Below, piece by piece: positions 26,370 through 39,015 of a stretch of DNA of 64,000 bases. Within the stretch, counting starts at the first letter, position 1, and each line of letters starts with the position of its first letter. The notes below the pieces were generated by a model. The model was not told where the DNA came from. It did not search any database and saw only the letters and a program-made list of their open reading frames with translations. Source of the DNA: Pseudomonas parafulva NBRC 16636 = DSM 17004 (GTDB taxonomy: Bacteria; Pseudomonadota; Gammaproteobacteria; Pseudomonadales; Pseudomonadaceae); assembly GCF_000730645.1 (NCBI RefSeq), contig NZ_BBIU01000009.1, forward strand, positions 57,997 through 121,996, given 5' to 3'. The position numbers were made by a program, and so were the translations under genes.

Positions 26370-28670
26370 TCAGAGGTTCTCGTAGCGGTTCATGTCCAGC
26401 ACCCCAGCCTCGACCGGTTCGGTTTCCTTGATGAAGCTGTTCAGGTCATGGAAGTAGAACCAGAACTGCGGGTGGCTACGGCGCACGCCCCAGCGCATGA
26501 CGATGCGCTCGAACTTGGCCGGGTCATCCCTGGCGTCTTCCATGTCTTCGACAAATTCCGCTACATCACTGCTGGGAATGTTGAAGATGAAGTTGGGGTA
26601 GCTGCTGAGCACCCCGGGGTACAAGGTCAGGGTATCGAGGCCTGGCTCGTAGCGGTAAGCCTCACCCAGCAGGAAGGCGACGTTGGTGTGCGCGCGGTTG
26701 CGCAACAAGCTGTACACCTGGCGCTGCCCGCTCTGCCCTTCGATGCGCAGCATGGTCGCCTCGGGCAACTGCTTGATCACCTTCAGCCCTGCCGCTGGCC
26801 GGGAGACAAGGCGGCTGAGGGACTGCTCCACATTACGGAACTCTTCGGTCATCTGCGGCCGTGAGCAGTACGCACCCTGGCAGCGGTTGATCGGGTCGGG
26901 TGCCACGTTGAGGCTGCCGGTGCGCTGCAGCAGCTTGAGGCCAAAGTCACGCTTGGGGTCTCGCGGGTCCAGCACGATACCGCTCGGGGTATCCGTGTCG
27001 ATGTCTTCATAGTCGAGCCACATCTTCACCTTGCCGCTGTTCTGGTACCAGTCGCTGAGGATGTCCTGACGCTGGCTGGCCGGCATCAGGCGCAGGAAGT
27101 TGACCTCGGCGCCATTGCGGATCAGGTCGAAGTACAGCCGCGTCTGCAGCTGGTGCGACAGGTTGCCGAACACATCGAAGTTCACCGCCAGCTGGTAGTA
27201 CGTGCGTTCCAGCAACGGGTAATCGAACAGCCACACGGTGAGCGGCACATCGCCCACCAGGCCTTTGGTCACCGAGGCACTGTCGAAATGACGGAAAATG
27301 CTCAACAAGGCGTTGTCGTTGCCGGCCCACAGGGTGGCCCAGCCCGGCGCGGGCATCTGCGCGTAGGCTTCCCGGCGCAGTTTCTCGTAATCGTTGCGCT
27401 TGTCACGGTAGGCGCGCCACAGGCTCAGCACGTTGCCTACATCGTCATTCTGCCCAGGCATGGCCAGCAGTGGCGTGGCCTCGCCCCGGTAGGTTGCATC
27501 GGTAACGTAACGGTCGAAGGCCGGCTCCTGGAACAGCGCCCAGAAGTTGTCACGGATCACGTCGGTGGCGATCTGGCCACGGCACACAGGGCCGCGGATG
27601 AACGTGCGCACGAAGTACTCAGCGTTATCGAGCATGAACTGGTAGCGCGCCACCGCCGGGATCGCCTCGAAGGTTTCGAACGGGTTGGCGCGGTGGCGCG
27701 GCCCGTAGCCAGGCAAGGCGGTGGCGTGCCAGTCACCTGCGTAGAAGAGCTGCTTCACCCGCTTGAGCTTCTGCGGCCCCATCGGGTAGGTGATGTGGGT
27801 CTTGTGCACGATCACGCCCTGCACCGGGATCAGGCGGTAATAGAAGTCGGTGCCGGGCGGATCATTGGGGCGGCGGATGGCGATGATGTCCACCGGCTGG
27901 CCGCTCGGGGTGCGCGAGCGTACCCACTGGAAGAAGTGGCCCTGCTCACCCCCAACGAAGTAGATATGGGCAAGGAACAGGTGCTCGTACAGCCAGCGCC
28001 CCACCAGCGCCTCAGTGGACCCTGGGCGGTTGAGCAGCTCTTCCCATTGCGCAATCTGGCTGGCTTCGGCAGCACTGGGCTTGATGGCCTGGTACTCCAC
28101 CGGCGCACCGGCGGCCAGCCAGCGGCGCATGGTGTCGTATTCCTTGTCGGTCAGCCCGGTAACGGCCAGCGGCATGCCTTCCTTGGGGTGGGCGCCGGCA
28201 TAGGCGTCGAATTCCTGAGGCAGCGGGCACATGTTGTTGCGGTTAAGCCCCAGTACGATCTCGTCCGGCACCTTGGCGTTGGGGGTGAGCGGGGTCTTGT
28301 GGCCGAGTTCGAGCATGCGCGCCATCAGCGCGGCCTGGCTGCCCTGGTTGTCGAGCACCGAGTAGAAACCTTTCTTGCGCCATTCTGCTTCGCTGTGGGC
28401 GTCGTAGAACAAGCGCGTGGTCGGTACCGCCTCGGCCCGCTCCCCCTGGTACACAGGCACCTTGGTGGCGCCACGTACAGCGCCCTCGGCACTTTCCAGC
28501 TTGAGCTGGCAGGCAGCGTCGTTGCAGGCATGGCAGGCCACGCACTTCTCGGTGAAGATCGGCTGGATGTCCCGAGTGTAGGAAATAGCCGGGCTGGATT
28601 GGGGCGCTTGCCCGAACACCGCGCCGCTGATCAGTAGGGCGAAGATACCGGCAAGAATACGATGCAGCAT
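26370..28670 (-). CDS. cti: Periplasmic cis/trans unsaturated fatty acid isomerase
   Basis: A 766-residue enzyme converting cis to trans double bonds in membrane phospholipid acyl chains, a fast solvent- and heat-stress response of P. putida. There is a signal peptide (about 1-20), then a cytochrome-c type haem-binding CxxCH in KCVACHACND near residue 43, which is required for activity in the known enzyme. ATG at 28670 gives the expected length; upstream in-frame ATGs precede the signal peptide and are unlikely. It is divergent from metH across 172 bases. The known enzyme is constitutive and controlled by substrate access. Confidence 0.95.
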   Translation of the reverse strand: MLHRILAGIFALLISGAVFGQAPQSSPAISYTRDIQPIFTEKCVACHACNDAACQLKLESAEGAVRGATKVPVYQGERAEAVPTTRLFYDAHSEAEWRKKGFYSVLDNQGSQAALMARMLELGHKTPLTPNAKVPDEIVLGLNRNNMCPLPQEFDAYAGAHPKEGMPLAVTGLTDKEYDTMRRWLAAGAPVEYQAIKPSAAEASQIAQWEELLNRPGSTEALVGRWLYEHLFLAHIYFVGGEQGHFFQWVRSRTPSGQPVDIIAIRRPNDPPGTDFYYRLIPVQGVIVHKTHITYPMGPQKLKRVKQLFYAGDWHATALPGYGPRHRANPFETFEAIPAVARYQFMLDNAEYFVRTFIRGPVCRGQIATDVIRDNFWALFQEPAFDRYVTDATYRGEATPLLAMPGQNDDVGNVLSLWRAYRDKRNDYEKLRREAYAQMPAPGWATLWAGNDNALLSIFRHFDSASVTKGLVGDVPLTVWLFDYPLLERTYYQLAVNFDVFGNLSHQLQTRLYFDLIRNGAEVNFLRLMPASQRQDILSDWYQNSGKVKMWLDYEDIDTDTPSGIVLDPRDPKRDFGLKLLQRTGSLNVAPDPINRCQGAYCSRPQMTEEFRNVEQSLSRLVSRPAAGLKVIKQLPEATMLRIEGQSGQRQVYSLLRNRAHTNVAFLLGEAYRYEPGLDTLTLYPGVLSSYPNFIFNIPSSDVAEFVEDMEDARDDPAKFERIVMRWGVRRSHPQFWFYFHDLNSFIKETEPVEAGVLDMNRYENL

Positions 28671-28842
28671 GTGCGCAGAGTCCTGGTTCTTGAAAGCCAT
28701 CACGAGTGTTGCCTGGGAAAGCAGTGCTGCATGCTGGCCTGCAACATGAGCAGTTTTCATGCAAATGGGCGATACGCCTAAAAACCGCGCAGCTTTGTTA
28801 TGATTCGCCACCTTCTGATATTCGCCCGACCAGGTAGTTCAT

Positions 28843-32550
<3,708 letters not shown>

Positions 32551-32557
32551 TGTGGCA

Positions 32558-32572
32558 GCGGGCGATGCCCGC
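32558..32572. repeat. REP-like palindrome after metH
   Basis: GCGGGC-GAT-GCCCGC followed by TCCTACGGG resembles the palindromic half of the extragenic REP elements common in P. putida. A single copy lies in the metH-DUF2970 gap. Confidence 0.55.
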
Positions 32573-32610
32573 TCCTACGGGTATCCCCGGTGAGGCAACC
32601 AGGAGCCACC

Positions 32611-32826
32611 ATGGACGATGATCGCCAAGGCAAACCCCCAACCCTGTGGCAAATGTTGCAGAGCATTCTTGCTGCCGCGTTCGGCGTGCAAAGTGGCAAG
32701 AACCGCGCGCGAGATTTCACCCACGGCAAGGCCTGCCACTTCATCGTGCTGGGTGTGCTGTTCACCCTGGCCTTCGTGGCGGTTTTGATCGGGCTGGTGC
32801 AGTTGGCCCTGCACCTGGCACGCTAG
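32611..32826 (+). CDS. DUF2970 small membrane protein
   Basis: A 71-residue protein with a soluble N-terminus (TLWQMLQSILAAAFGVQS) and one clear C-terminal TM helix (FIVLGVLFTLAFVAVLIGLV), the pattern of the DUF2970 family. AGGAG six bases before ATG fixes the start. It lies just behind metH on the same strand and converges with a 37-residue membrane peptide gene. Function unknown. Confidence 0.85.
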   Translation: MDDDRQGKPPTLWQMLQSILAAAFGVQSGKNRARDFTHGKACHFIVLGVLFTLAFVAVLIGLVQLALHLAR

Positions 32827-32827
32827 C

Positions 32828-32941
32828 TTACTGGTGGCTGACCCAGTACACCGCGGTGACGACCACCAGCAGGATCAGGCAGAGGATTGCCCAGGCATCC
32901 ACGCTGCTATCGGGTTTACGCGCCTTGGTTGAGTTGGCCAT
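32828..32941 (-). CDS. 37-residue single-TM membrane peptide
   Basis: ATG at 32941 preceded by AAGAGGCG opens a 37-codon frame ending in TAA. The product has a polar N-terminus (MANSTKARKPDSSVDAW) and one strongly hydrophobic helix (ILCLILLVVVTAVYWVS). It is convergent with DUF2970, with one base between their stops. The good ribosome-binding site and clean topology support a real gene. Confidence 0.65.
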   Translation of the reverse strand: MANSTKARKPDSSVDAWAILCLILLVVVTAVYWVSHQ

Positions 32942-33026
32942 TGCATCGCCTCTTGTAGTGGTTATGGGAATGCACTTCACCACCAGCAGTTAAGACCAGC
33001 AATGCCCTTCCCTCAAGCAGGGGCTT

Positions 33027-34103
33027 TCAGTACTCGACCGGTGACGTGAGAAACGGATAGCGATAGCTGGGCGGGTGACCCACTGCGCTGTAGGCCTTGA
33101 AATCCACACCGTAATCGGCAAGCTCCACGCGCTTGAGCCAACGCCTGGCCTTCGCCTGGTCAATGCTCTGCAGCACGGGCAAGCTGTAATTGCCACCACC
33201 GTCACGGGCAAACGCCAACCCCCTGGCATCATCGTGCAGCATCACCATGGCCCACCCTCCGAGGGTGAAGTGCCCACCCATCAGCACGCTCAAACGCCCG
33301 TCAATACGCGCACGCAGGGCCTCGGACGAACTGTTCACCGCACTGAACACCACGTCACGCCCAGGCTTGCGCCCAGCCTCTTCGAACGCTTGCATGGCCC
33401 CAAAAGCCATTTCGTCGTTTGCCGACCACACCAGGCGGGTGTCGGGGTAACGCTGCAGCAGCAACTGCGCCTGTTCATAGGCACGCTCGCGGCTCCAGCC
33501 GCCATACACCACCTGGCGCAGGCGCACCTGCGGAAAATCCGCCAATGCCCGGCGCATGCCGTCTTCACGCCGTTGCGAGGCGGGGGTGGTCTTTACGCCG
33601 GAAAAGGCAAGCAGGTCCAACGTGCCTTCACCCTTGGGCAGTTGCGCCACCATCTCGTGGAGCATCTGGAAACCCGCCTGCTCATCGTTGGTGGTCAGCG
33701 TACCCAGTGGCATGGCGTATTTGTCGGGTTGGGCAGCTACCCGGCGCGCCTGGCCAGCCGTAAGGCCATTGTTGACCAGCAGCAGCTTGACCCCGGTACC
33801 CTGCGAAAGGCGCATGATTTCCGGGGCGACGTACTGCTCGTTGACCAGCACCAGGTAGTCGGGCCGCTGCGGCCCAGCCAGGGCCGCGCGGGCCTGTTTC
33901 ATCACCACATCGGCGCGGCGCTCGCTGTACTCGACACGCAGGTCCATGCCCAGCTCGTCCGCGGCTGCCTGCATGAAGCGGGTATAACTGGTCCAGAAGG
34001 TTTCGTTCGACAACCCAGGGTTGAGGAAAACCACCGAAGCCGCTTGCGCCCCCGCCGTCAGCGGCAGGGCGAGGCACAGGCTTTGGCAAAGGGCCTTGAA
34101 CAT
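33027..34103 (-). CDS. Orphan periplasmic sugar-binding-type ABC substrate-binding protein
   Basis: A 358-residue type I periplasmic binding protein. The signal peptide ends near TAGAQA; the mature part has the LacI/ribose-binding fold: VVFLNPGLSNETFWTSY, then DYLVLVNEQY, then LLLVNNGLTAGQ, and WSANDEMAFGAMQAFEEAG near the hinge. No permease or ATPase is adjacent, so it may instead feed a sensor kinase or a distant transporter. ATG at 34103 is chosen because it precedes the signal peptide directly. Confidence 0.85.
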   Translation of the reverse strand: MFKALCQSLCLALPLTAGAQAASVVFLNPGLSNETFWTSYTRFMQAAADELGMDLRVEYSERRADVVMKQARAALAGPQRPDYLVLVNEQYVAPEIMRLSQGTGVKLLLVNNGLTAGQARRVAAQPDKYAMPLGTLTTNDEQAGFQMLHEMVAQLPKGEGTLDLLAFSGVKTTPASQRREDGMRRALADFPQVRLRQVVYGGWSRERAYEQAQLLLQRYPDTRLVWSANDEMAFGAMQAFEEAGRKPGRDVVFSAVNSSSEALRARIDGRLSVLMGGHFTLGGWAMVMLHDDARGLAFARDGGGNYSLPVLQSIDQAKARRWLKRVELADYGVDFKAYSAVGHPPSYRYPFLTSPVEY

Positions 34104-34207
34104 GGGCTGACATCTCTGCAAAGCAAACCGCGGATTATAACGCCCCAAGGCTATCGACGGCACAAATGGCAGTCAGTCTCACATAGTCCATTTGGTTCTT
34201 TTCATAT

Positions 34208-34226
34208 GCTAAAACATCACTTTAGC
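34208..34226. promoter_or_regulatory. Dyad in the cysI upstream region
   Basis: GCTAAA at 34208-34213 and TTTAGC at 34221-34226 lie in the AT-rich part of the 213-base gap before cysI, about 90 bases from its ATG. Sulfite reductase genes in Pseudomonas are controlled by CysB, which binds AT-rich sites, so this could be part of the control region; no CysB consensus can be confirmed by eye. Confidence 0.35.
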
Positions 34227-34316
34227 GCATAACCGCAACCTGCTATCGTTCCCCGGCTCCGTACCGGAGTGCGCGGCCGTGCGCGCGAATAGCTGCATGC
34301 CTGAGACAGGACTTTT

Positions 34317-35969
34317 ATGTACGTATACGACGAGTACGATCAGCGGATCATCGAGGACCGCGTCAAGCAGTTCCGTGATCAGACCCGCCGCTACCTGGCC
34401 GGTGAGCTGAGCGAAGAAGAATTCCGCCCTCTGCGCCTGCAGAACGGCCTCTACATCCAACGATTCGCGCCGATGCTGCGTGTCGCCGTGCCGTACGGCC
34501 AGCTGAACGCCCGGCAGGTTCGCACCCTGGCCAAGATCGCCCGCGACTACGACAAGGGCTATGCGCACATTTCCACCCGCCAGAACGTGCAGTACAACTG
34601 GCCGGCGCTGGAAGACATCCCCGACATCCTCGCCGAGCTGGCCACCGTGCAGATGCACGCCATCCAGACCAGCGGCAACTGCCTGCGCAACACCACCACC
34701 GACCAGTTTGCCGGCGTGGCCGCAGACGAGGTCATCGACCCGCGCCCATGGTGCGAAATCGTGCGTCAGTGGACCACCTTCCACCCCGAGTTCGCCTTCC
34801 TGCCGCGCAAGTTCAAAATTGCCATCAATGGCTCGCAACAAGACCGCGCCGCCATCGAAGTGCATGACATTGGCCTTGAGCCGGTGCGCAACGAAGCCGG
34901 CGAGCTGGGCTTCCGGGTACTGGTGGGCGGTGGGCTTGGCCGTACCCCGGTGGTGGGCTCGTTCATCAACGAGTTCCTGCCCTGGCAGGACCTGATCAGC
35001 TACCTGGACGCGATCCTGCGCGTGTACAACCGTTACGGCCGCCGTGACAACAAGTACAAGGCGCGGATCAAGATCCTGGTCAAGGCACTTACCCCGGAAG
35101 TGTTCGCCCAGAAGGTCGAGGCCGAAATGGCCCACCTGCGCGGCGGCAGCAGCACCCTGACCGAAGCGGAGGTGCAGCGCGTGTCGCGCCACTTCGTCGA
35201 CCCTGATTACCTGGCGCTGGAAAACGTCGACTACGCCGCGCTGGATGCCGATTTCCCTGGCTTCGCCCGCTGGCGTGCGCGCAATACCCGCGCCCACAAG
35301 CGCCCGGGTTATGTGGCGGTGACGCTCTCGCTCAAGCCTACCGGCGTGGCGCCAGGCGACCTCACCGACAAGCAGCTCGATGCCGTGGCCGACCTGGCCG
35401 AGCGCTACAGCTTTGGCTTCCTGCGCACGTCCCACGAGCAGAACATCATCCTCGCCGACGTCGAGCAGCGCCAGTTGCACGCGCTGTGGCAGGAGCTGCG
35501 TGAAGGGGGCTTCGCTACCCCGAACATCGGCCTGCTGACCGACATCATCTGCTGCCCAGGCGGCGACTACTGCTCGCTGGCCAATGCCAAGTCGATCCCG
35601 ATTGCCGAATCCATCCAGCGCCGCTTCGATGACCTGGACTACCTGTTCGACATCGGCGAACTCGACCTGAACATCTCTGGCTGCATGAACGCCTGCGGCC
35701 ACCACCACGTCGGCCATATCGGCATCCTTGGCGTGGACAAGAAGGGCGAGGAGTTCTACCAGGTTTCGCTGGGCGGCAATGCTGCACGCGGCGCCAGCCT
35801 GGGCAAGATCCTTGGCCCATCGTTCGCACAGGATGACATGGCCGACGTGATCGAGAAGCTGATTGCCGTGTATGTCGAGCAACGCACCGAAGACGAGCGT
35901 TTCATCGACACGTACCAGCGCATCGGCATCGACCCCTTCAAGGAACGCGTGTATGCAGCGAATCATTAA
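34317..35969 (+). CDS. cysI: Sulfite reductase hemoprotein (siroheme/[4Fe-4S])
   Basis: A 550-residue assimilatory nitrite/sulfite reductase-family protein reducing sulfite to sulfide. The two ferredoxin-like repeats and siroheme domains are evident: STRQNVQYNW near residue 85, TSGNCLRNTTTD near 120, and the cluster ligands CCPGGDYC ... NISGCMNACGHHHVGHIG near 410-465. The absence of a flavoprotein partner gene is normal for the pseudomonad type. A DUF934 gene begins inside its last codons (17-base overlap), a conserved arrangement. Confidence 0.94.
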   Translation: MYVYDEYDQRIIEDRVKQFRDQTRRYLAGELSEEEFRPLRLQNGLYIQRFAPMLRVAVPYGQLNARQVRTLAKIARDYDKGYAHISTRQNVQYNWPALEDIPDILAELATVQMHAIQTSGNCLRNTTTDQFAGVAADEVIDPRPWCEIVRQWTTFHPEFAFLPRKFKIAINGSQQDRAAIEVHDIGLEPVRNEAGELGFRVLVGGGLGRTPVVGSFINEFLPWQDLISYLDAILRVYNRYGRRDNKYKARIKILVKALTPEVFAQKVEAEMAHLRGGSSTLTEAEVQRVSRHFVDPDYLALENVDYAALDADFPGFARWRARNTRAHKRPGYVAVTLSLKPTGVAPGDLTDKQLDAVADLAERYSFGFLRTSHEQNIILADVEQRQLHALWQELREGGFATPNIGLLTDIICCPGGDYCSLANAKSIPIAESIQRRFDDLDYLFDIGELDLNISGCMNACGHHHVGHIGILGVDKKGEEFYQVSLGGNAARGASLGKILGPSFAQDDMADVIEKLIAVYVEQRTEDERFIDTYQRIGIDPFKERVYAANH

Positions 35970-36447
35970 GAACAACCAGATCGTCGACGAAACCTGGCAC
36001 CTGCTGCCCAAGGAAACCTCGTTCGACGAGCTGACCAACTGCGACGACTACATCGTGCCCCTGCAGATGTGGCGCGACCACGCCCATGCCCTCAAGGCCC
36101 GTGACGGTGGCCTGGGTGTGTGGCTGGACAGCGATGAGGAAGCCGAAGAAATCGGCGAAGACGTGCAGCACTTCCAGGTGATTGCGTTGAACTTCCCGGC
36201 ATTCACCGATGGGCGCAGTTATTCCAATGCTCGCCTGCTGCGTGACCGCTTTGGCTTCAAGGGTGAACTGCGTGCCATCGGCGACGTACTGCGCGACCAG
36301 CTGTTCTTCATGGCCCGTTGCGGTTTCGACGCCTTTGCCATCCGCGCCGACAAGAACCCGGAAGAAGCCCTGCAAAGCCTCAAGGATTTTTCGGTGACGT
36401 ACCAAGGCGCCACCGACGAGCCACTGCCCTTGTTCCGTCGTCGCTGA
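35953..36447 (+). CDS. DUF934 protein, sulfite-reductase associated
   Basis: A 164-residue soluble protein of the DUF934 family (sometimes labelled CysX/oxidoreductase-probably-involved-in-sulfite-reduction). Features: ELTNCDDYIVPLQMW near 28 and LNFPAFTDGRSYSNARLLRDRFGFKGELRAIGDV near 75-108. ATG at 35953 lies within cysI, so the two are translationally linked. It probably supports sulfite reduction; the exact role is unproven. Confidence 0.9.
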   Translation: MQRIIKNNQIVDETWHLLPKETSFDELTNCDDYIVPLQMWRDHAHALKARDGGLGVWLDSDEEAEEIGEDVQHFQVIALNFPAFTDGRSYSNARLLRDRFGFKGELRAIGDVLRDQLFFMARCGFDAFAIRADKNPEEALQSLKDFSVTYQGATDEPLPLFRRR

Positions 36448-36461
36448 CCATTCGCTTTGCG

Positions 36462-36494
36462 GCCAGTTGCGGGGCGGGCTTGCCCGCAACTGGC
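36462..36494. repeat. Strong palindrome after the cysI-DUF934 operon
   Basis: GCCAGTTGCGGG (36462-36473) and CCCGCAACTGGC (36483-36494) form a perfect 12-base-pair stem with a nine-base loop. It is REP-like or an operon-end stabiliser; no T tract follows. Confidence 0.6.
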
Positions 36495-36597
36495 TATTGC
36501 ACCACGCGAAATTATCAACGCCCGCAGGTAAGCATTCTCCTCACGCCAACCGCGTACTACGCTCCTCTTGCACAGCCACCCGCCGAGGAGTTACCTG

Positions 36598-37062
36598 ATG
36601 TCCCGCCCACCCCTGCCCCCGTTCACCCGTGACAGCGCCATCGAGAAAGTTCGCCTGGCCGAAGACGGCTGGAACAGCCGCGATGCCGCCAAAGTCGCCC
36701 TGGCGTATACACCGGACACTGTCTGGCGCAACCGCGTCGAGTTCCCCCGTGGCCGCGCCGAGGTACAAGCCTTCCTTACCCGCAAGTGGAACCGCGAGCT
36801 GGACTACCGCCTTATCAAAGAGCTGTGGGCCTTCGCCGACAACCGTATTGCCGTGCGTTACGCCTACGAGTACCGCGATGACAGCGGCCAGTGGTTCCGT
36901 GCCTACGGCAACGAAAACTGGGAGTTTGCCGAGGACGGCCTGATGCACAACCGCCACTCCAGCATCAACGAGCACCCGATCGCCGATACCGAACGCAAGT
37001 TCCACTGGCCGCTGGGGCGCCGCCCCGATGACCACCCCGGCCTCTCTGAACTGGGGCTTTGA
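36598..37062 (+). CDS. NTF2/SnoaL-like DUF1348 protein
   Basis: A 154-residue protein of the DUF1348 (nuclear transport factor 2-like) family: [22 protein letters not shown], then [22 protein letters not shown], then [24 protein letters not shown], and a C-terminal [18 protein letters not shown]2-like folds form a cone with an internal pocket, but no enzyme activity can be assigned. GAGGAG six to seven bases before ATG supports the start. Monocistronic. Confidence 0.88.
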   Translation: MSRPPLPPFTRDSAIEKVRLAEDGWNSRDAAKVALAYTPDTVWRNRVEFPRGRAEVQAFLTRKWNRELDYRLIKELWAFADNRIAVRYAYEYRDDSGQWFRAYGNENWEFAEDGLMHNRHSSINEHPIADTERKFHWPLGRRPDDHPGLSELGL

Positions 37063-37215
37063 AGCCAGGCCGGGCAGCCTTGGCGGCTGGGGCATGGATA
37101 CGCTGGCGGGCCACCTGTTTCAACCTGGCTGCGCAAGGTGCCCTGCCTGCACGCAGTTCAGCCGCCAAGTTGTGTACAGTAGGCCCACAACAATGCCCGC
37201 ACAGGAGCCCGGCAC

Positions 37216-38364
37216 ATGACCGTGACGCTGTCCCCCCTGCAGATCGACTGCGACTTCGATTCCGGCAACATCCAGGTGATCGATGCCAATGACCCCGCCC
37301 ATGTAAGGCTGGCCATACGCCCGGACACCCACAGTGGCCACTACCAGTGGTTCCACTTCAAGGCAAGCGGCCTTACCCCTGGCCAAACCCACCGTTTCAG
37401 CCTGGAAAACGCCTCCGGCTCCTCCTATCGCAACGCCTGGCACGGTTACAACGCCGTGGCCTCCCATGACCAGCAAACCTGGTTCCGGGTGCCCAGCCAG
37501 TTCGACGGCACGGCGCTGTCGTTCGAGGTGACAGCTGAGCACCCACAAATGTGGTTCGCCTATTTCGAGCCCTACTCACGCGCCCGCCACAACCAGTTGA
37601 TCGAACGTGCCCGCCAAGTGCCCGGCGTCGAGTTGCTGGCCAGTGGCCGCAGCGTGCAGGGCCGCGATATCCCTCTGCTGCGGGCCGGTGATGCCGCACC
37701 GGGCAAGCGCAAGCTGTGGCTGATTGCACAGCAGCACCCCGGCGAGCACATGGCAGAGTGGTTCATGGAAGGCGTAATCGACCGCCTTCAAGCCAACGAC
37801 GAAACCATTCAGCAGCTGCTGGCCAAGGCTGACCTGTACCTGATCCCCAACATGAACCCGGACGGCGCCTTCCTCGGGCACCTGCGCACCAACTACCCGG
37901 GCAAGGACCTCAACCGCGCCTGGCAGGACGCCAGCATCGAGTTCACGCCTGAAGTGTTCTTTGCCCAGGCGCAGATGAAGCAATACGGCGTGGACGCATT
38001 CATCGACGTGCACGGGGACGAAGAAATCCCCCACGTGTTCACCGCCGCCTGCGAGGGCAACCCGGGGTACTCTGCACGCCTCGCCCAGCTTGAAGAGCAC
38101 TTCCGCAGCACCCTGTGCAGCCTGACGGCTGACTTCCAGACGCAGCATGGCTACACCCGCGACGCGCCCGGCCAGGCCAACACCACCCTGGCCTGCAACG
38201 CCGTCGGCATGGCCTACGACTGCCTGTCGCTTACCTTGGAGATGCCTTTCAAGGACCATGACGACGCACCCAATGCGGTCACCGGCTGGTCGGGCGCACG
38301 GTCGAAGGCACTGGCCAGCGCCGTACTGGACACGCTGGCGCACATGGTCGACCGCTTGCGCTGA
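37216..38364 (+). CDS. M14 zinc carboxypeptidase, cytosolic carboxypeptidase (CCP)-like
   Basis: A 382-residue enzyme without signal peptide. The N-terminal beta-sandwich (about 1-120) typical of CCP/Nna1 enzymes is followed by the catalytic domain. Zinc ligands: HPGEH near residue 175 and the His of IDVHGDEE near 258; the catalytic Glu is in SLTLEMPF near 338. Eukaryotic relatives remove C-terminal Glu or poly-Glu chains. The bacterial substrate is unknown; a gamma- or alpha-glutamyl peptide or peptidoglycan fragment is possible. Confidence 0.88.
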   Translation: MTVTLSPLQIDCDFDSGNIQVIDANDPAHVRLAIRPDTHSGHYQWFHFKASGLTPGQTHRFSLENASGSSYRNAWHGYNAVASHDQQTWFRVPSQFDGTALSFEVTAEHPQMWFAYFEPYSRARHNQLIERARQVPGVELLASGRSVQGRDIPLLRAGDAAPGKRKLWLIAQQHPGEHMAEWFMEGVIDRLQANDETIQQLLAKADLYLIPNMNPDGAFLGHLRTNYPGKDLNRAWQDASIEFTPEVFFAQAQMKQYGVDAFIDVHGDEEIPHVFTAACEGNPGYSARLAQLEEHFRSTLCSLTADFQTQHGYTRDAPGQANTTLACNAVGMAYDCLSLTLEMPFKDHDDAPNAVTGWSGARSKALASAVLDTLAHMVDRLR

Positions 38365-38367
38365 GCC

Positions 38368-38703
38368 TCAGAACTGAACGTCCAGTACCACACTATCGGA
38401 ATAGCTCGCGGCCGGGGGTGTGGGCTGGTCGGTATACACCCTGGCGTTGTAGTTGAACACCAGGCTGCCGGTGCCGGTGCCCGCACCTGGGTTGATGTCT
38501 GCATCGGCGCTGGCACGCCTGGCGCTGGACAGCGCTGACTGGCTGCCTTAATCCAGCGTGCCGTACTGGGTAGTGCCGCCCACCACCTGGCACCCGGGTA
38601 CGACCTGAGCCGACACGGTAAAGGTGCTGACCGTGGCTGCGTCCAGCGGCGCTGCCAGCAACAGGCCTACCCCGGCGAAGCACCCCACAAACCTTGCGCG
38701 CAT
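38368..38703 (-). pseudogene. Decayed spore coat U (Csu-type) pilus subunit gene
   Basis: On the minus strand ATG at 38703 opens a subunit-like frame: a signal peptide (GVGLLLAAPLDAATVS), then TFTVSAQVVPGCQVVGG and QYGTLD, followed by TAA at 38548-38550 exactly where the conserved Phe-Gly (GTLDFG) should be. The same frame continues with GSQSALSSA and reaches a good C-terminal strand, SYSDSVVLDVQF. The central SCPU core with its second conserved Cys is missing. So it combines a nonsense codon and probable internal loss. No chaperone or usher genes remain nearby. Confidence 0.75.
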
Positions 38704-38706
38704 GGT

Positions 38707-39015
38707 TCAGAACGTCAGTTCGACCGCCACCGTATCGGTATAGACACCGGCAGGCAGCCCGGCCGGCAGTGCATGGGTTGCGCTACCAGCACACCGTAGA
38801 TGGGGATGGGTACCTGCCGGGTGGTGCCGATGGTGAACGCACGGGGTTGGCCGACGTCGTAGCGGCTGTAGCCGCTGGGGTCGACGGCCAGTTGGTAGGG
38901 CAGCAACTCGCGCCCATTGCTAAGGCGGCCCGGCCCGACATCCCCGAACAGGCCACGCAGCGCTGATGACCAGCAGCGGCCCTAGGGTCAACAGCAACAG
39001 CGAAGAGCGGCTCAT
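38707..39015 (-). pseudogene. Second decayed spore coat U (Csu-type) pilus subunit gene
   Basis: ATG at 39015 starts a signal-peptide-like stretch (SSLLLLTLGPLLVISAA) that soon hits TAG. A shifted frame then encodes the back half of an SCPU domain (LSNGRELLPYQLAVDPSG, then RQVPIPIYGVLVAQP), and a further shift restores the C-terminal strand VYTDTVAVELTF. The fragment is far shorter than a normal subunit (about 160-180 residues) and needs two frame changes. It lies directly upstream of the first remnant on the same strand. Confidence 0.75.

Noticed and set aside
28671..28842. Cobalamin riboswitch before metH
   Set aside because: Only 172 bases shared with the divergent cti promoter and no B12-box-like sequence; a full aptamer would hardly fit.
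34209..36038. A 609-codon open frame antisense to cysI
   Set aside because: Shadow of the sense gene; no plausible start signal or domain.
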